Below, piece after piece: positions 44,861 through 56,096 of a stretch of 64,000 nt of DNA. Position numbers and translations under genes: made by a program. This DNA comes from Nannochloropsis oceanica. Taxonomy: Eukaryota > Sar > Eustigmatophyceae > Eustigmatales > Monodopsidaceae. The stretch covers positions 248,001 to 312,000 of the forward strand of contig CP038114.1 in the NCBI GenBank assembly GCA_004519485.1. The letters are read 5' to 3'. Under the pieces are notes generated by a model, which made no database searches, was not told the DNA's origin, and worked only from the letters and a program-made list of their open reading frames with translations. Position 1 is the stretch's first letter. The number at the start of each line of letters is the position of its first letter.

Positions 44861-47542
44861 ATGGAGAACGACGTCACGCTGTATCGGGGTCAGCATAACC
44901 ATTCCCCCACCGACGCTGCAAGCCTGGCTGCGGCTGGGGGACGGAGAATAGGCAGAGGTAGCGGGCGGCCACGGCCTCAGCATGTACCTTTAATAGTAGG
45001 TCTGCTGCTCATTGTTGTCCTGCCCACCTGCCAGTCAGCTGGCTTGTTGCCGTCATCTTCGCCTTCCTCCTGGTGGGGTAGAAGAGAAGCGGAGGCTGCC
45101 GATGGAAGGAAAACAGCAGCGCAATCCAGCCCGGCCAGGAGCAGAACAGACCACAACCGCAACTCTGCCTTCCTACACCCTCCTTCGGCTTTGAGCAGGA
45201 AACCACCACCATCACCATTCACCTCGCAGCAGCAGCACCACCATCAAGCAGCGTCTCTACCACAAGTATCCCTCACACCCTACTCGTGGCCTCCATGGCA
45301 CTATCCTTCCCAGTACAACCGAAACACCCTCCCTCTCTTATCCACCCTCCTAACCATCACCGATGCCGACCCTACCTCTTCGTCCTCCCCCATGTCCCCG
45401 CCATCTATCATCGACCCCATCCCTCCCGGCCGCCCACATACCGCGGAAAGTCGGGCCAAAATATCGGCAGCCAACAAGGGTAAACGTCCTTGGAATAAAG
45501 GGATAGGGCACTCGGAAGAAACCAAGGCCCGGATCCGCCTGCGGACAAAAGAGGCTATGGAAGCGAAAAAACGCGAACGAATCGCCAAGATGGGAATGAC
45601 AGTGGATGAGTTTGAAGCCCGAAAAGCAGCGGAAGCAGCAGCGGAAAAGGAACGCAAGCGAGAAGCCAAACGCAATGTGACCCAGTCACCTGACTACAAG
45701 GCTCGAATGTCTCAACGGATGCGTGACCGTTGGCAAGATCCTGCCTACAGAGAAAAGGCCCTCAAGCATCTCAACATGTCCCGTAGCATGCAAACTGAGG
45801 AAACCCGTGCCAAAATCTCCGCCACTATGAAGCAGATTTGGCAAGACGAACGCTACTCGCGCAATCGGACCATCACCCCCGACACCCGCAAGAAAATCTC
45901 CGATAAATTAAAAGAGATGTACGCCGACCCTGAGTATCGCTCCAAGCTCTCCACCACTCGAAGGAGGGATCCTGAGCACAACCGAAAGATCGCGGAGGCC
46001 ATCAGGAGGAAATGGGCCGAAAATGATGAGTATAAAAATAAGACTCTGTCCGGGATCCAAGAATACCAGCAGCAATACCAGGAGGCAAGGGGTGAGGGGG
46101 GAGAGTTAGTTGATGGGGTTTATGTAGGCGGGATCCGCAAAAGGAATACAACGGCGGCGACGGCGGCAAGTGTGAGGGCGAGGGCGGCCCGGGCTGCTGC
46201 TGGAGGAACGAGGGGGGGGTCCGTACGGCGCATGTCAGCGGCGAAACGGAAGGCGTTGATAAGGGAGGAGTTACAGGAGTTGGAGAGGATGGATAAGGAG
46301 ATGAGGGGGGAGATTAGACCGAGGAAGGGGAAGGGGGTGGGAATATTGGGAGGGGGGGAGGGAGGGGGGAGGAAGAAGAGTAGTGTGGTCAGTGAGTTGA
46401 TGGCGAAGCAAGCGAAGAGTGTCTGGGACTCGATTTATGGGAAGGAGGAGGAGGTGGCGGGGGAAGGAGCGATAGAGGAAGGAGGGAGGGGGGGGGGGCA
46501 GGTGATAAGGAACGGGGGACTGGAAGGAGAGTTTGGTGCCCTGGAGGAGAGCGTGGAGTTGCCTACAGGTGGCTCCGTCCGGGAAGGCCTGGAGGCTTCG
46601 GATGGCTCCTCCCGTTCCTCAGTAGCAGAAGCCGCAACAGCAGTAACAGAGGCAACAGCTGCATCATCGGTTGAGGGAGGGGTTGTAACTGTGGTTTCGG
46701 TGGAGGGAAGAGCGAGCGCAGCAGCAACAGCACCACCACTGGCACCAACACAAGCACCAGCAGGAGGAGTAGGAGAAGGAGGAGGGATCGAAGAGACAGG
46801 CCACTTTGACGAGAGCAGCAACAACAAGGAAGAACAGGAGGACAAGGGAATGGAGGATGATGAGACCAAGCACCGGGACGGATTAGGGTCCTCGGGGGGA
46901 AGGGTAGAGCAAGGGGAGGGAGAGGCTTCTTCGGGAGGAGAAGGAGGGAGGGAGGAAGGGGATGAGGACGAGGAGAGTGACTTGGAGTGGAAGAAATTCA
47001 TGGAGCGGATGGCCAAGAATGATAAGGAGGATCAAGAGCTGAAGAAGCAGAGGAAAGCCGCTCAAAAGAGATTTCTGGAGGAGGATGTTGCGACAGATGT
47101 CTTTCGGTTGGTCGATGGGAAAGTGGCCGTATTGCCGACCCCTCCTCTACCACCACCACCACCACCCGCAGCAGCAGAAGCAGCGCCAACCGTAGCACCA
47201 GTTGAAGATGTGCTGCTGTCAGTAGTTATAGAGGAGGAATTTTTCTCGTCTTCCTCCTCTTCTTCATCCCCCGCGCCCTCTTCCTCTTCTTCATCCCCCG
47301 CGCCCTCTTCCTCTTCTTCGTCATCAGCTCCACCACCATTACCACCACTACCAGAAGCTGAACCTTCCTCCTCCCCCTCCTCCCCCTCCACCTCAAGTGA
47401 GACATCGATGGAATCGCTTTCCTTTCCATCTTCCTTCCCTCTAGAGTCTGTCTACCCCTCCACCCCTTCCTCTGCCACTACCATCATCACTAGCAGCAGC
47501 AGCAGCACCAGTAGCAGCAATAGCAGCGGTACCACCGCCCCA

Positions 47543-47612
<70 letters not shown>

Positions 47613-47656
47613 ACAGCAGCAGTAAAGAGACGCGGAGAGTCGGGGCCAAAGCATGA
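44861..47656 (+). CDS. NUMOD3-repeat protein, putative organelle nucleic-acid binder
   Basis: 931 residues from Met at 44861 (an in-frame Met at 44738 would add 41). Residues about 185-400 hold several NUMOD3-type units: GRPHTAESRAKISAANKGKR, HSEETKARIRLRTKEAM, TEETRAKISATMKQIWQD, DTRKKISDKLKEMYADPEY and RKIAEAIRRKWAE, separated by W-x-D-P-x-Y/R patches. NUMOD3 is a DNA-binding helix module of GIY-YIG and HNH homing endonucleases. Free-standing arrays occur in nuclear genes of plants and algae. No nuclease domain is present. A hydrophobic run (VPLIVGLLLIVVLPTCQSAG) lies near residues 43-62, too deep for a normal signal peptide unless translation starts later or the first exon differs. The second half is acidic, with Ser/Pro and triplet-repeat runs. 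Confidence 0.7.
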
Positions 47657-48132
47657 CTCAGGGCTACTGGTGATAATCAAAATACTTGTGCTATGGCTCG
47701 CGCTGGTACTGCATGTACTGCTCTTGGCCAAGCTTGTCTTTTTGACAGAGGCACCTCACAGTAGCAGCGGCAGCAGCAGCAACAGCAGCAGCAGCAGCCA
47801 CCGCAACAAAAACAAACAAAACAGGTTGGAACAGCGGCAGCAAAAAGAGCTTTCCACAGGAAAGGAAAACATAAAGCAAAGAAACAAACGGAATAAGTCA
47901 TGAAAAAAAATGTCCGGACTCAAGCAAGAAACCTACACATTTCGTTGCTTCCACCTTTTATTTCTTCCTTTGGTCGTACTCCTCCCCACCCTTCAGTCGT
48001 TCAGGCCGCGCTCTACCGGTCTCTGATTCAAACGCACACCTAACCACCTTCCCTACCCTGGAGGCGAAAAGAAGACAAGAAGTAGACAACATTCTCCCTC
48101 CTCCGCTTACCACCCTCCCTTCCTCCCAATCT
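47657..48132. other. Convergent spacer
   Basis: About 475 bases between NUMOD3 (+) and eL27 (-) stops. The left part continues AGC-repeat-rich sequence from the gene end (47760-47810). No gene. Confidence 0.5.
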
Positions 48133-49012
48133 TTAGAATCGCAGCTTCTTGTAAAAGTAGCTTGTTCCCTGAGACTTCCTCTCCGACTTGGCTGCAACGG
48201 CCGCTTGGTTCAAGTAGCGCTCTTCCAAGGTCTTGCGAATCGCGCGCTTCAGGGTTTTCTTGTCATCCGTCTGCTCCTCCGCCTTCTTTAAGTCTATATC
48301 CACTGCATACCGCGTGGGCATGATATGGGTGTAGTTCAAGGACTTGATGAAAGGTTTCACCTTCGTCTTGCGCTTGATGGTCTTCTTGTTCATCGTGCGC
48401 GTGACCTTACGGGGGGCGACGTCTATTCCACACACGATGGCGTGGGGGAACTTCTTGTCCGCTGACCCTTCGTCCAAGGCCTTGACGACCACCGCCTTCT
48501 TACCGGCATAGCGACCGGCAAGCACTACCACTACCTTGCCGGGCTTGATGCTGTTGTTTTAGAATTAGGGGGGAGGGTTGTAAAGAGAAAGGGTGAGTCA
48601 TTAGTAGATATAAGGGCATTGAAAGAAGGCACTAGAGCCACAGGCACCTAGACAGCACAGGAATAATGCAAGCACAACTACTGTGGGAGCTTAAATGCTA
48701 CCCCTGTTCAGTCACTGCATAAGCGCAGCCACCCCAGCGCACCCATCCCAGCCACCCGACAACATCAACTAGTCCTCCACTCCTCCTCCTCCTCCTCCTC
48801 CGTCATCGACCAAGGAAAACCTAGCAATCCCAGCCATCCCTCGCCTCCATCCAAACCCGCCCCGCCGCCCATATAGGGCCACATGTGGCATTAAATGTGC
48901 CAGGGCCTATGCCTGCTGATGCAGAGTGGTCGTCCACAAGCACTGTCCGCATCATGATCACACCCATCTCCTCCCCTTCTTTCTTCCAACCCCCTCACAC
49001 GTACATTCCCAT
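48133..49012 (-). CDS. RPL27: Large-subunit ribosomal protein eL27
   Basis: Exon 1 49012-49005 (only 8 bases) and exon 2 48550-48133 (GTACGT...AACAG, phase 2), 141 residues, close to the usual family length. Splicing makes the N-terminus MGIIKPGKVVVVLAGRYAG, which fits the conserved start of eL27. The rest is diagnostic: HAIVCGIDVAPRKVTR, KRKTKVKPFIKSLNYTHIMP, TRYAVDIDL and the C-terminal YFYKKLRF. It is a structural protein of the 60S subunit near the tRNA exit side. The start ATG sits in GCCATGG, a strong context. The 454-base intron carries a TCC repeat and C-rich stretches and could harbour regulatory sequence, common for ribosomal protein genes. The first exon is inferred from phase and sequence, not proven. 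Confidence 0.93.
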
Positions 49013-49611
49013 GGCCGCTGCTGTCCCTTCGAGGCGAAGTGCAACCAATTGGCGTAACCTGTGTCGTTAAGTGTGTGGGAAAGAGTGGCGCGGGATCAGT
49101 GCGAGTGTGGTGTCTCCACAACGCAAGCACGAGAGGCAGTCGTCTCGATCGCGGAAGGTAATGATGGAGGGTGGGGAGGAGAGAACTGATGGTGGGAGGC
49201 GAAGAAGCGTCTCGGACAGACATCCTCCATGCAACAACACCCCGTCCCCTCCTAACACCATAAGGCCACCACCCTTCCCTCTCCGACATCCTCAGCCATC
49301 ACACAGTGTAAAAGAAAGGCACATCCTCAAGCGAGCGGTCCTGGGAAGGCCACCAATTTGCTTCTTCATCTCACCACTTGTGGGGTCCACGGCGCGGCTA
49401 CGGGTCTCCTCCGGGTCGCTTTGCGCCAAGGCGCGAAGGCAAATTGGCTTACACACGGCGAAGGGGAAGGTTCTTCTGGGGGAAGGAAAGGAGCAGCATG
49501 ACTGGTAGGCATGCGGAAAAAAGTAATGCTTTGTTTTAGTACTGATTTTTGCCCCACCACCCAATATAGCTCTATCGCAGACAAAAATCTTTTGCCTCGT
49601 TATCACTAGCC
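49013..49611. promoter_or_regulatory. Divergent promoter region eL27/B12D
   Basis: About 600 bases between the eL27 start (-) and the B12D-like start (+). Open frames exist on both strands but none has support. Promoter elements for a highly expressed ribosomal gene should lie here. Confidence 0.45.
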
Positions 49612-50104
49612 ATGCTTTTGCTCCTCGTGCGACGTGCCTTACCTCGACTCTATCCCGGCAGCGCTGGGACAGCCCGAGCCGTAAGTACCTGTAAACCACT
49701 GCCGAAGCACCAACAACAACATTCTAAGAAGAAGCTCCCTCCGTTTTTCTCCGACCCCGCCACTTATCCTCTCATTGCAATCGTGGGCTCGGTACGTCTT
49801 TGACTGGTGGGTGGGTGAATGCTGCCCGCACCGCACAGCCAGTGAGGTACCTCCTTCGCACCAAGCTCCAATCTTTATTCTTATTGGAATGCATGATATC
49901 TCCTTAGTGGTCTCAACTTTCGCCCCATTCCTCCCCTTCCTCACGGATACACAGGCAGTGACAATGGCCACGGGGTTTTTGGTCTACAAATCTGTAAAAT
50001 CTCCGGATGTACGCTTGCGCAAAATAGAACGCGCTCGCGTGAGTCGAAAGCTACAGCGCAGTAACCAGGTGCCGGGCTTTGACATGCCATTTGAAAAAGC
50101 TTAG
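49612..50104 (+). CDS. B12D/NDUFA4-like small mitochondrial membrane protein
   Basis: Exon 1 49612-49791 and exon 2 49955-50104 (GTACGT...ACACAG, phase 0), 109 residues. The join makes YPLIAIVGSAVTMATGFLVY followed by SPDVRLRK, the single membrane helix and the short conserved tail of the B12D/MLRQ (NDUFA4) family. Members sit in the mitochondrial inner membrane, associated with complex I or IV. The N-terminal MLLLLVRRALPRLYPGS is Arg/Leu-rich and suits a mitochondrial presequence. A GTAAGT occurs inside exon 1 after Ala23, but no good acceptor is near, so it is probably unused. Confidence 0.8.
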
Positions 50105-50729
50105 TGCTGAGAAAGGCTATAGAGGGATAGAGTAGGGTAGGAGATCAGTGAGATAAGACATATAGGCGGCGAAGGATGACGGTATGAAAAGCAAAGAGAG
50201 CCACACAGGACAAGAAAGGCGATGCCAATAAAAAGTTTGAAATATCAAAACAAGAAAGTCAAAATGTGTTGGTGTGTACTCCTTTCAAACCTTCTTCTCC
50301 ACTCCCTCCCCTTCTCCTTCGTTTCTCCTCCGTCGTTCATCGTCACAAACTATTGAGTATCTACTTACAGTGAGCTTTCCACCCTTTTCCCCCAGCGTTC
50401 CTACTGATTTTTTATTTGTGCTCCCAGTCGTACCTTCCCTCCTTCGCTTCTTTCCTCCTCCTTATCCCCATCTGTCCTATCCCATTTGTCCACCGACCCA
50501 CACCACCTAGAATGCTGAAGAGGGGGGCACGTGCATTGCGCTTTCCCCACCTCCTTCCCCCCCCCCCCTTTCGGGTGTGTAGCTATTTGTTCCCTACTCC
50601 TTCTCCCTCTCCCTCCGCTCCTCCCACACATTTAGCACGCATACTGACTCGCACCCACCCACACTGACAGGGAAGCACAACAACAACTTTAAAAAAAAAT
50701 GTCTCAGAGAAATCCATCTATCTGTCTCC
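50105..50729. other. Convergent spacer
   Basis: About 625 bases between the B12D-like stop (+) and transporter stop (-). Pyrimidine-rich on the plus strand, A-rich near 50690. No gene. Confidence 0.5.
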
Positions 50730-52757
50730 TTACTTGTTCAGCACGAACGTCTTCAGCACCGACACCGACGCGCCAATAATCGCCATCACCACCCCCAAAA
50801 CCGTGATACCCTTATTCAAAAGCACCTCCCTCTTCACCGCCTGCGTCTCCACGATCTCCCCACTCTTAATCTTGGCCGCCATGGTCCTAATGAAAATCAA
50901 CGCCGGGAATATATAAATAATGCAACTCCCTAACAACGCCCCACCAAACGAGACAACAAACCCGACATCTCTTAAGAACACAGCCAAGGTGCTGGTGATA
51001 GACAACAAAATCAACGTCGTGATTGTCTGCGCTCTCCCGCTTGGATTCTTCTTCCCCATCAAGTCCAACACTCCGTCGCGAATCCCCACAAACGTCAAGG
51101 GGTAACCAAAGACTATGCTCACCCCAATCGCCAACCGACACAGCTTGGCAAGCACGTCCTTCTCGGCGTAGTTGTTCAAAATCAAGCCCTGCGACGCCCC
51201 ACCAAAGGTCAAGAACCCGCAGCCCATCATAAAGATAAATGCGGCCGTGCAAAAATTAAAAGAATTCTGCACCACCTTGTTGAGCTTGGGAATCGAGCGA
51301 TCCTCCAACTCCGTGTAGAACTTGGGGGCATTGTAATGCGCAATAAACGACGTGGACAGCATTGAAACAAGCACGAACATCATCGGACCGAACAGGGGAG
51401 AACCCGCCCCTGAAGCAAGGGCTGGACGAAGGTTGGCAGCAATAGCCTCGTGAAACTGTCCTCCCGGCGCGTAAGACCCGTCGAACAGACGCAGAGCAAG
51501 CACACCAGCAGTGAACATGGTTCCCAAGATCCCGAGGAGCGAAAAAGGCGCCAAGGGAGCAAAGCTCTTAAGCATGCATAAAGGCAGCAGCACAAAGGCG
51601 GACATCCACGCAATGACGTTCGTGCGCTTGGCTAACATGGCCGGGAAACCAGGTGTAGCACCAAACAACGACGAAAACGAATCACCAATGATGATGCTGT
51701 ACGCAGTGCAGGCACAGAAGGTCTTAAACGTACAAGCGGCTGGCACCATCCACGCAGTCTTCTCGCCGACGGATTCCTTCCACGCCTCGCTGTGCGTGTG
51801 GGGGGTGGGGAAGGGTAGGAATTGAGGGAAGGCTCAACTGAGAAACCATGCTTTCCTGGAAGTCATGAGATGACGAGACGAATCATCACGCTGGTGCTTG
51901 CATGTTCTTCCTCTTCCGTTTCAATATTTTATTGAGTCCCCTCCATCATTGAAACAAGACAAAGAAAAGTGAAAACATACCCGTATGTCTGCACCTTGTT
52001 CAGCGCACATACTCGAGCGATAAGTGTGAAACAGTAGGCGGACAGGGAGCCCAAGCCCATGGTAAGAGCAGCGGCAGGAATAATGGCGAGGGGGTTCTTG
52101 GAGAAAGCCCCGATGCCAGAAGGAAGGGAAAGAACGCCTGCACCAAGGACATTCTTGACTGTTTTGAGGGAGGGGGAGGGGGGACGGGGGAGGGAAAGAG
52201 GTAGAGAGAGCTGAGGACAAGAGTTTAGCGTATGGCACATCAAGAGTTTAGCGTATGGCACATGTCTGTCTGCTTCGGCACGCGCCATAAAAACGCTACC
52301 CGAATGTGCACTCCTAATGAACAAGTCAAGTCCCGTCAAAACTTAAATTGAGAGGGCACGTAATCACGGCAGACAGAAATAGAAACTAAAGGGCATATGT
52401 CGGCCCATCTAACCTGACCCCATTTCCCCTTCGTTGTCTAAGCTCCAACGTACTCAAATTAAAGGTAGCCGTCGAAGTGGCTGAGCCCTTGTTCCCATCC
52501 CCGCGCTCCGAGGCTGGCACAGGCACACCAGCAGCGGCTCCGCCTCGGATGACCGCGACGCGACGCGGTTGTTGGTGATTCTTATTGGCGGTAGTAAAGG
52601 CGGCGTTACTGTGGGAGGGGACTGTGGCCAGGAAGGTAGTCGGGAAGCGGATGCGGGAACCAAAGGAGGCCGAGTAGGGGTAGGAGGATGAGGAATGTCT
52701 CACGGCCGCCGCCAAGCGCAGCAGCATAAACGCCGTAGCTGCCGCTGCCGTCTTCAT
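50730..52757 (-). CDS. Amino acid transporter of the AAAP (SLC38/Aa_trans) family
   Basis: Exon 1 52757-52454, exon 2 52158-51981, exon 3 51789-50730 (donors GTACGT and GTATGT; phases 1 and 2), 513 residues with about eleven membrane helices. The first family block is formed by joining exons 1 and 2: FNLIKNVLGAGVLSLPSG. Later parts include SIIIGDSFSSLF, PLCMLKSFAPLAPFSLLGIL, STSFIAHYNAPKFYTELE, FIFMMGCGFLTFG, and a final IGASVSVLKTFV helix. It moves neutral or cationic amino acids, usually with protons or sodium. An extra 100-residue N-terminus starts MKTAAAATAFMLLRLAAAV and continues Ser/Arg-rich, looking like a cleavable signal with a transit-like stretch; plastid or other endomembrane routing is possible but not sure. 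Confidence 0.88.
52218..52263. repeat. 23-base tandem duplication in a transporter intron
   Basis: Two perfect adjacent copies of a 23-base unit (starts CAAGAGTTTAGCGTATGG) in intron 1 of the transporter, close to the exon 2 acceptor. The identity suggests a recent duplication. Confidence 0.95.
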
Positions 52758-54302
52758 GGTGGTGGGTACTCGGAGGTAAGGCGGTTCCCGTGATGCTCTG
52801 TGGTTTGTGATGAGCGGGGAATGGTGGGGAGAGGGTGTGAGTAAGATGATGAGCGATTGGTGCACGGGAGGTCTGGTCGTTGGTGTTTGCACGAAACTAT
52901 AATAGCTTAAGCTATCCCAAGTTGCTTCTGCGGTGCACATCAACCAGCGAGACATCGCTTAGAGTGGTTGCTCGGATAAAGGATGAGTGGAAAGACCTAT
53001 ACGTGGCGAGTCACAAGACACGTCGCTTTCTTATATCATACTACGCCACATATCTTTGCTGGGCCTTTAAATTGCGAAATCCTCCCAATTATGGCTCCAA
53101 ATGCAACCCTTCGGATCCCACGAGAAATTATCGTGGTTTTCTCTGCCATTACTCCTCAGGCTGTCCTTGGGACGTCAAATTGATCCTCGTTAGTCCTTTG
53201 AGCTCTGCTTCAAGCGTGACTTCTCCTCACGTGGGATGTATCGGCGTCTAACCGCGCCGCTGCTCTAGCGTTGGATTTTTGTACTTTGAGAGGGGCGTAA
53301 CATGCGTCCGTCGTATGCATCTATCTGCAAGTTTTATGTCCGCGAAGCTCTTGTAATGTCCGGAATAGTCCTGGCGTTGCCCCATATGGCAGCAACACCC
53401 AGACGCTCAAACTTTGATCATGCCGAGAGCTCAGTTTGTATCTCCTTCTTACTACGCTTCTTCTCGTTGAGTTATAGTCACTTGACTCATCCGCTTGATT
53501 TTGTTCATGTTGCTAACTACCCTAAGCCACGTCGACTCTTCGCTCTCGTCTTGGCCCTTTCAAAGCTCAGTGTGCTTTCCCACGGGCATTTGATCATACA
53601 TCTTCCTTGGCTTAGTTGACGGCTTGCGTTGACTCAAAAGTAGCGCCCCCCGCGTTCTCGCCCTAAAGGCAAAGCAACACTTAGCTCCTCATAGAGGCTT
53701 TCCCCTTCCCCATCTTTGCAACTTAAGGACACTCTTGCCAACCACACACCAATGCACACATATGACACTCAGGGTTGCTTGGTAGGGCCCGACGTGGGGC
53801 GCCTGGCCAGAGAGCTTAACCCAGCAGCGCCTTGACTCCTTCGCTCCGGTTGTGGGCGTGTGCGGGTAAAACGAGCGAGAGGGCAACAAGAAACGAAAAG
53901 GAGGTGGGTGTCATGGCATGCTAAGCCAACACCAACACAACGGGAGAGCAGCAACTACGTACAGCAAACAAAGCGAGATAGCGGTGCGCTAGCGTGTCCT
54001 GGATTGATTTGTGCGCGTTTCGTGTATCGTCGTGTGGGTCAGCAATCTATTTTGAGACATAGAGTTCCTTCGCATCTGCCCGTCGTCACACCCTCCATCA
54101 GCACCCGCCGCTGTAGAACAAGTCAGAAGTGGATAGTGTGCTTGTGTTCAGGGTATATTGTTCGTCAGGAGAAGCAACGGTATACCTTGCGTACCCACGT
54201 CAAGCGAACAACAAGATCTTTTCTCCCTCGGCGTGCCTACCAGTTACGTCGACGACACACACCCTCTTCGTTTTAAAAACATCGACATCTTGAAGATTTA
54301 AA
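52758..54302. other. Long divergent spacer without a recognised gene
   Basis: About 1.55 kb between the transporter start (-) and the zinc-finger start (+). Ordinary composition with scattered short frames. It must hold both promoters and perhaps long 5' leaders. No RNA gene was recognised. Confidence 0.45.
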
Positions 54303-56096
54303 ATGGTTCGATACCTAAGTGGAAATGGGACTGTCCTCCACCACTCCAATCTCCGGCGCACTGTCTCGGCCTCCTCTTCCTCATCCTCGTCCTCGTCCTC
54401 GTCCTCGTCAACTAGCACCAGCAGCAAAGACACCAAGAAAGCGCATAATCCCTCCTCCAGCGGGCTGCCTCCTCCTCCCCTCCCTACCCGGAGCTCCACC
54501 ACCACGTCCACCATCAGCAATGCTAGTACCACTGCTACCACCACAGCCCCGGGATCCACCTCCACCCTTTCTTCACTTTCACTGGCTGATCTCGGTTTGA
54601 GCAATCTTAACCTTGCCTTGCTGGGCCGCTCCAATTCTTCCTCCACCTCTTCCTTCCTCCCCGCTTTGGCAGGAGGTATCCATTCCCCCTATATGCGGCA
54701 TTTGCGACGTGAAAGCACCGGCAGCAGTATCAGCAGCATGGGGGGAAGCGAAGGAGGGCGGGAGGGAGAACGAGGAGGGGGATGTGGAAGCGGGGGCTCC
54801 TCGACTCGTGTTACGAGAGCTGAATGTGAGAATTGCGGTTTCAAGTTCTTATGCGCCTGGAGCAAGGGAGGATCAGCTTATTGCTCGTTGGACTGTCGGA
54901 CCACGCATAATCTCCATGGGGTGGAAGACGCCTTCAACCACCTTCCTACCGGTGGGTCTATCGAGGCCGCCGAGCACTGCTATTCCCTGACGCCTCAGAA
55001 GCAACAGTATCTGCAGCAGCAGCAGACGGTTGAAGTGTCGCCGGTGGTGCATGTTGAGGTCCCGGACCAGCCTCAGCTTCAGGGGCATGTTGGGCCGGAA
55101 GCAGTGGTGCCAGTGCCAGCGCCAGCAACAGGAGGCGCAGAGGTAATAGCAGCGGCGACGATGGCAAATGTTAATACGGATCCCGCCATCACCGTTGTCG
55201 ACACCGCTAGTGGCATCATTAGCAGTTGCAGCAGCAGTATCACCACCACCGACGCCACTTTCCTTCCTCGTGAGCCCGGGGTCATCCCCTCGAGTGCTTC
55301 CCCCCTTCCTTTGCAAGCACAACAGCGGCAGCAGGAGCCTGGAAGGCAGCAGGAGGAAAACACCGCGCCCCCTCCAATTTTATCCCTCCTAGATCCAAAT
55401 GCGGTTGTCGCCCTTGGTCCTCGACCTCACGCTTGCCCCACGCCGTCGATGATGGTAATGCCCTGCGTCAGCTCCTTCAGCACTAGCAACAACAGCAGCC
55501 ACAGCGACAGTGGCGGCATCGAAGGCCAGGCGGCCAGGCCACCTTCCCTGCTTCCTTCCCTTGCTCAACCCCTCCCTGAAAGCAGCAGTGCTACTTGTGG
55601 GAGGGGAAGTGGGCCGTCCCCTTCACTTTTTGACTCGGCGCAAATTGCCTCCCTGGAACGACGGAGGCATGCAGCCCTCCATCTCCAACCTCCTTCCCTG
55701 CAGGAGGAAGAGCAGCAGCAGCAGCCACTGCAGGACGACGAAGTGCAATGGCCACAGCAACAGCAACAGCAGGAGGAGACGGTGTTGGTGCGTCCACAAG
55801 CGCGTTTACCGGCCTCGCGGGCAGTTCTGACAGCGACAACATCTGCTGGTGCCCTAGACCCCACCGTTCATGCTCAGCAGTCGTTCAAGTCCTTAACTCT
55901 GCCTTGTCTGCCTCGTCACAGCAGCGATAGGGACATGACAGGTGCGTGCCGTCAGCAGCATCGCCACGAGCAACAGCACCAGCTCCAGCAGCAACAAGAA
56001 CGGAAGCAGCATAAGGGGTACCAGCAGCACCAGCAGCGGGAGTCCGCAATAGGCTCCCCGTTTGAGCGGCTGGCAGCGGCGATTCGGAACGTATAA
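54303..56096 (+). CDS. Cys4 zinc-finger protein (FCS/FLZ-like), Ser/Gln-rich
   Basis: 597 residues, single exon. The only ordered part is a short zinc-binding motif at about residues 175-203: CENCGFKFLCAW then SAYCSLDCRTTH, i.e. C-x2-C then C-x3-C, with the Tyr-Cys-Ser-x-Asp-Cys-Arg typical of FCS-like/FLZ fingers. Plant FLZ proteins act as adaptors for SnRK1 kinase; that role is not established here. Ser-, Ala- and His/Gln-rich segments fill the rest, including an early poly-Ser run and a C-terminal poly-Gln run. A basic Ser-rich patch precedes the finger. Could also be an unrelated small Cys4 motif protein. Confidence 0.6.
   Translation: MVRYLSGNGTVLHHSNLRRTVSASSSSSSSSSSSSSTSTSSKDTKKAHNPSSSGLPPPPLPTRSSTTTSTISNASTTATTTAPGSTSTLSSLSLADLGLSNLNLALLGRSNSSSTSSFLPALAGGIHSPYMRHLRRESTGSSISSMGGSEGGREGERGGGCGSGGSSTRVTRAECENCGFKFLCAWSKGGSAYCSLDCRTTHNLHGVEDAFNHLPTGGSIEAAEHCYSLTPQKQQYLQQQQTVEVSPVVHVEVPDQPQLQGHVGPEAVVPVPAPATGGAEVIAAATMANVNTDPAITVVDTASGIISSCSSSITTTDATFLPREPGVIPSSASPLPLQAQQRQQEPGRQQEENTAPPPILSLLDPNAVVALGPRPHACPTPSMMVMPCVSSFSTSNNSSHSDSGGIEGQAARPPSLLPSLAQPLPESSSATCGRGSGPSPSLFDSAQIASLERRRHAALHLQPPSLQEEEQQQQPLQDDEVQWPQQQQQQEETVLVRPQARLPASRAVLTATTSAGALDPTVHAQQSFKSLTLPCLPRHSSDRDMTGACRQQHRHEQQHQLQQQQERKQHKGYQQHQQRESAIGSPFERLAAAIRNV

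Noticed and set aside
47226-47731. Minus-strand frames opposite the NUMOD3 end
   Set aside because: Shadows of Ser/Pro-coding triplets; no independent support.
48891-49289. Minus-strand frame covering the eL27 first exon
   Set aside because: Reads through the intron; only the ATG-GGA-AT part fits eL27.
52880-53619. Plus-strand frames upstream of the Cys4 zinc-finger gene
   Set aside because: No start context, domain or compositional signal; treated as spacer.
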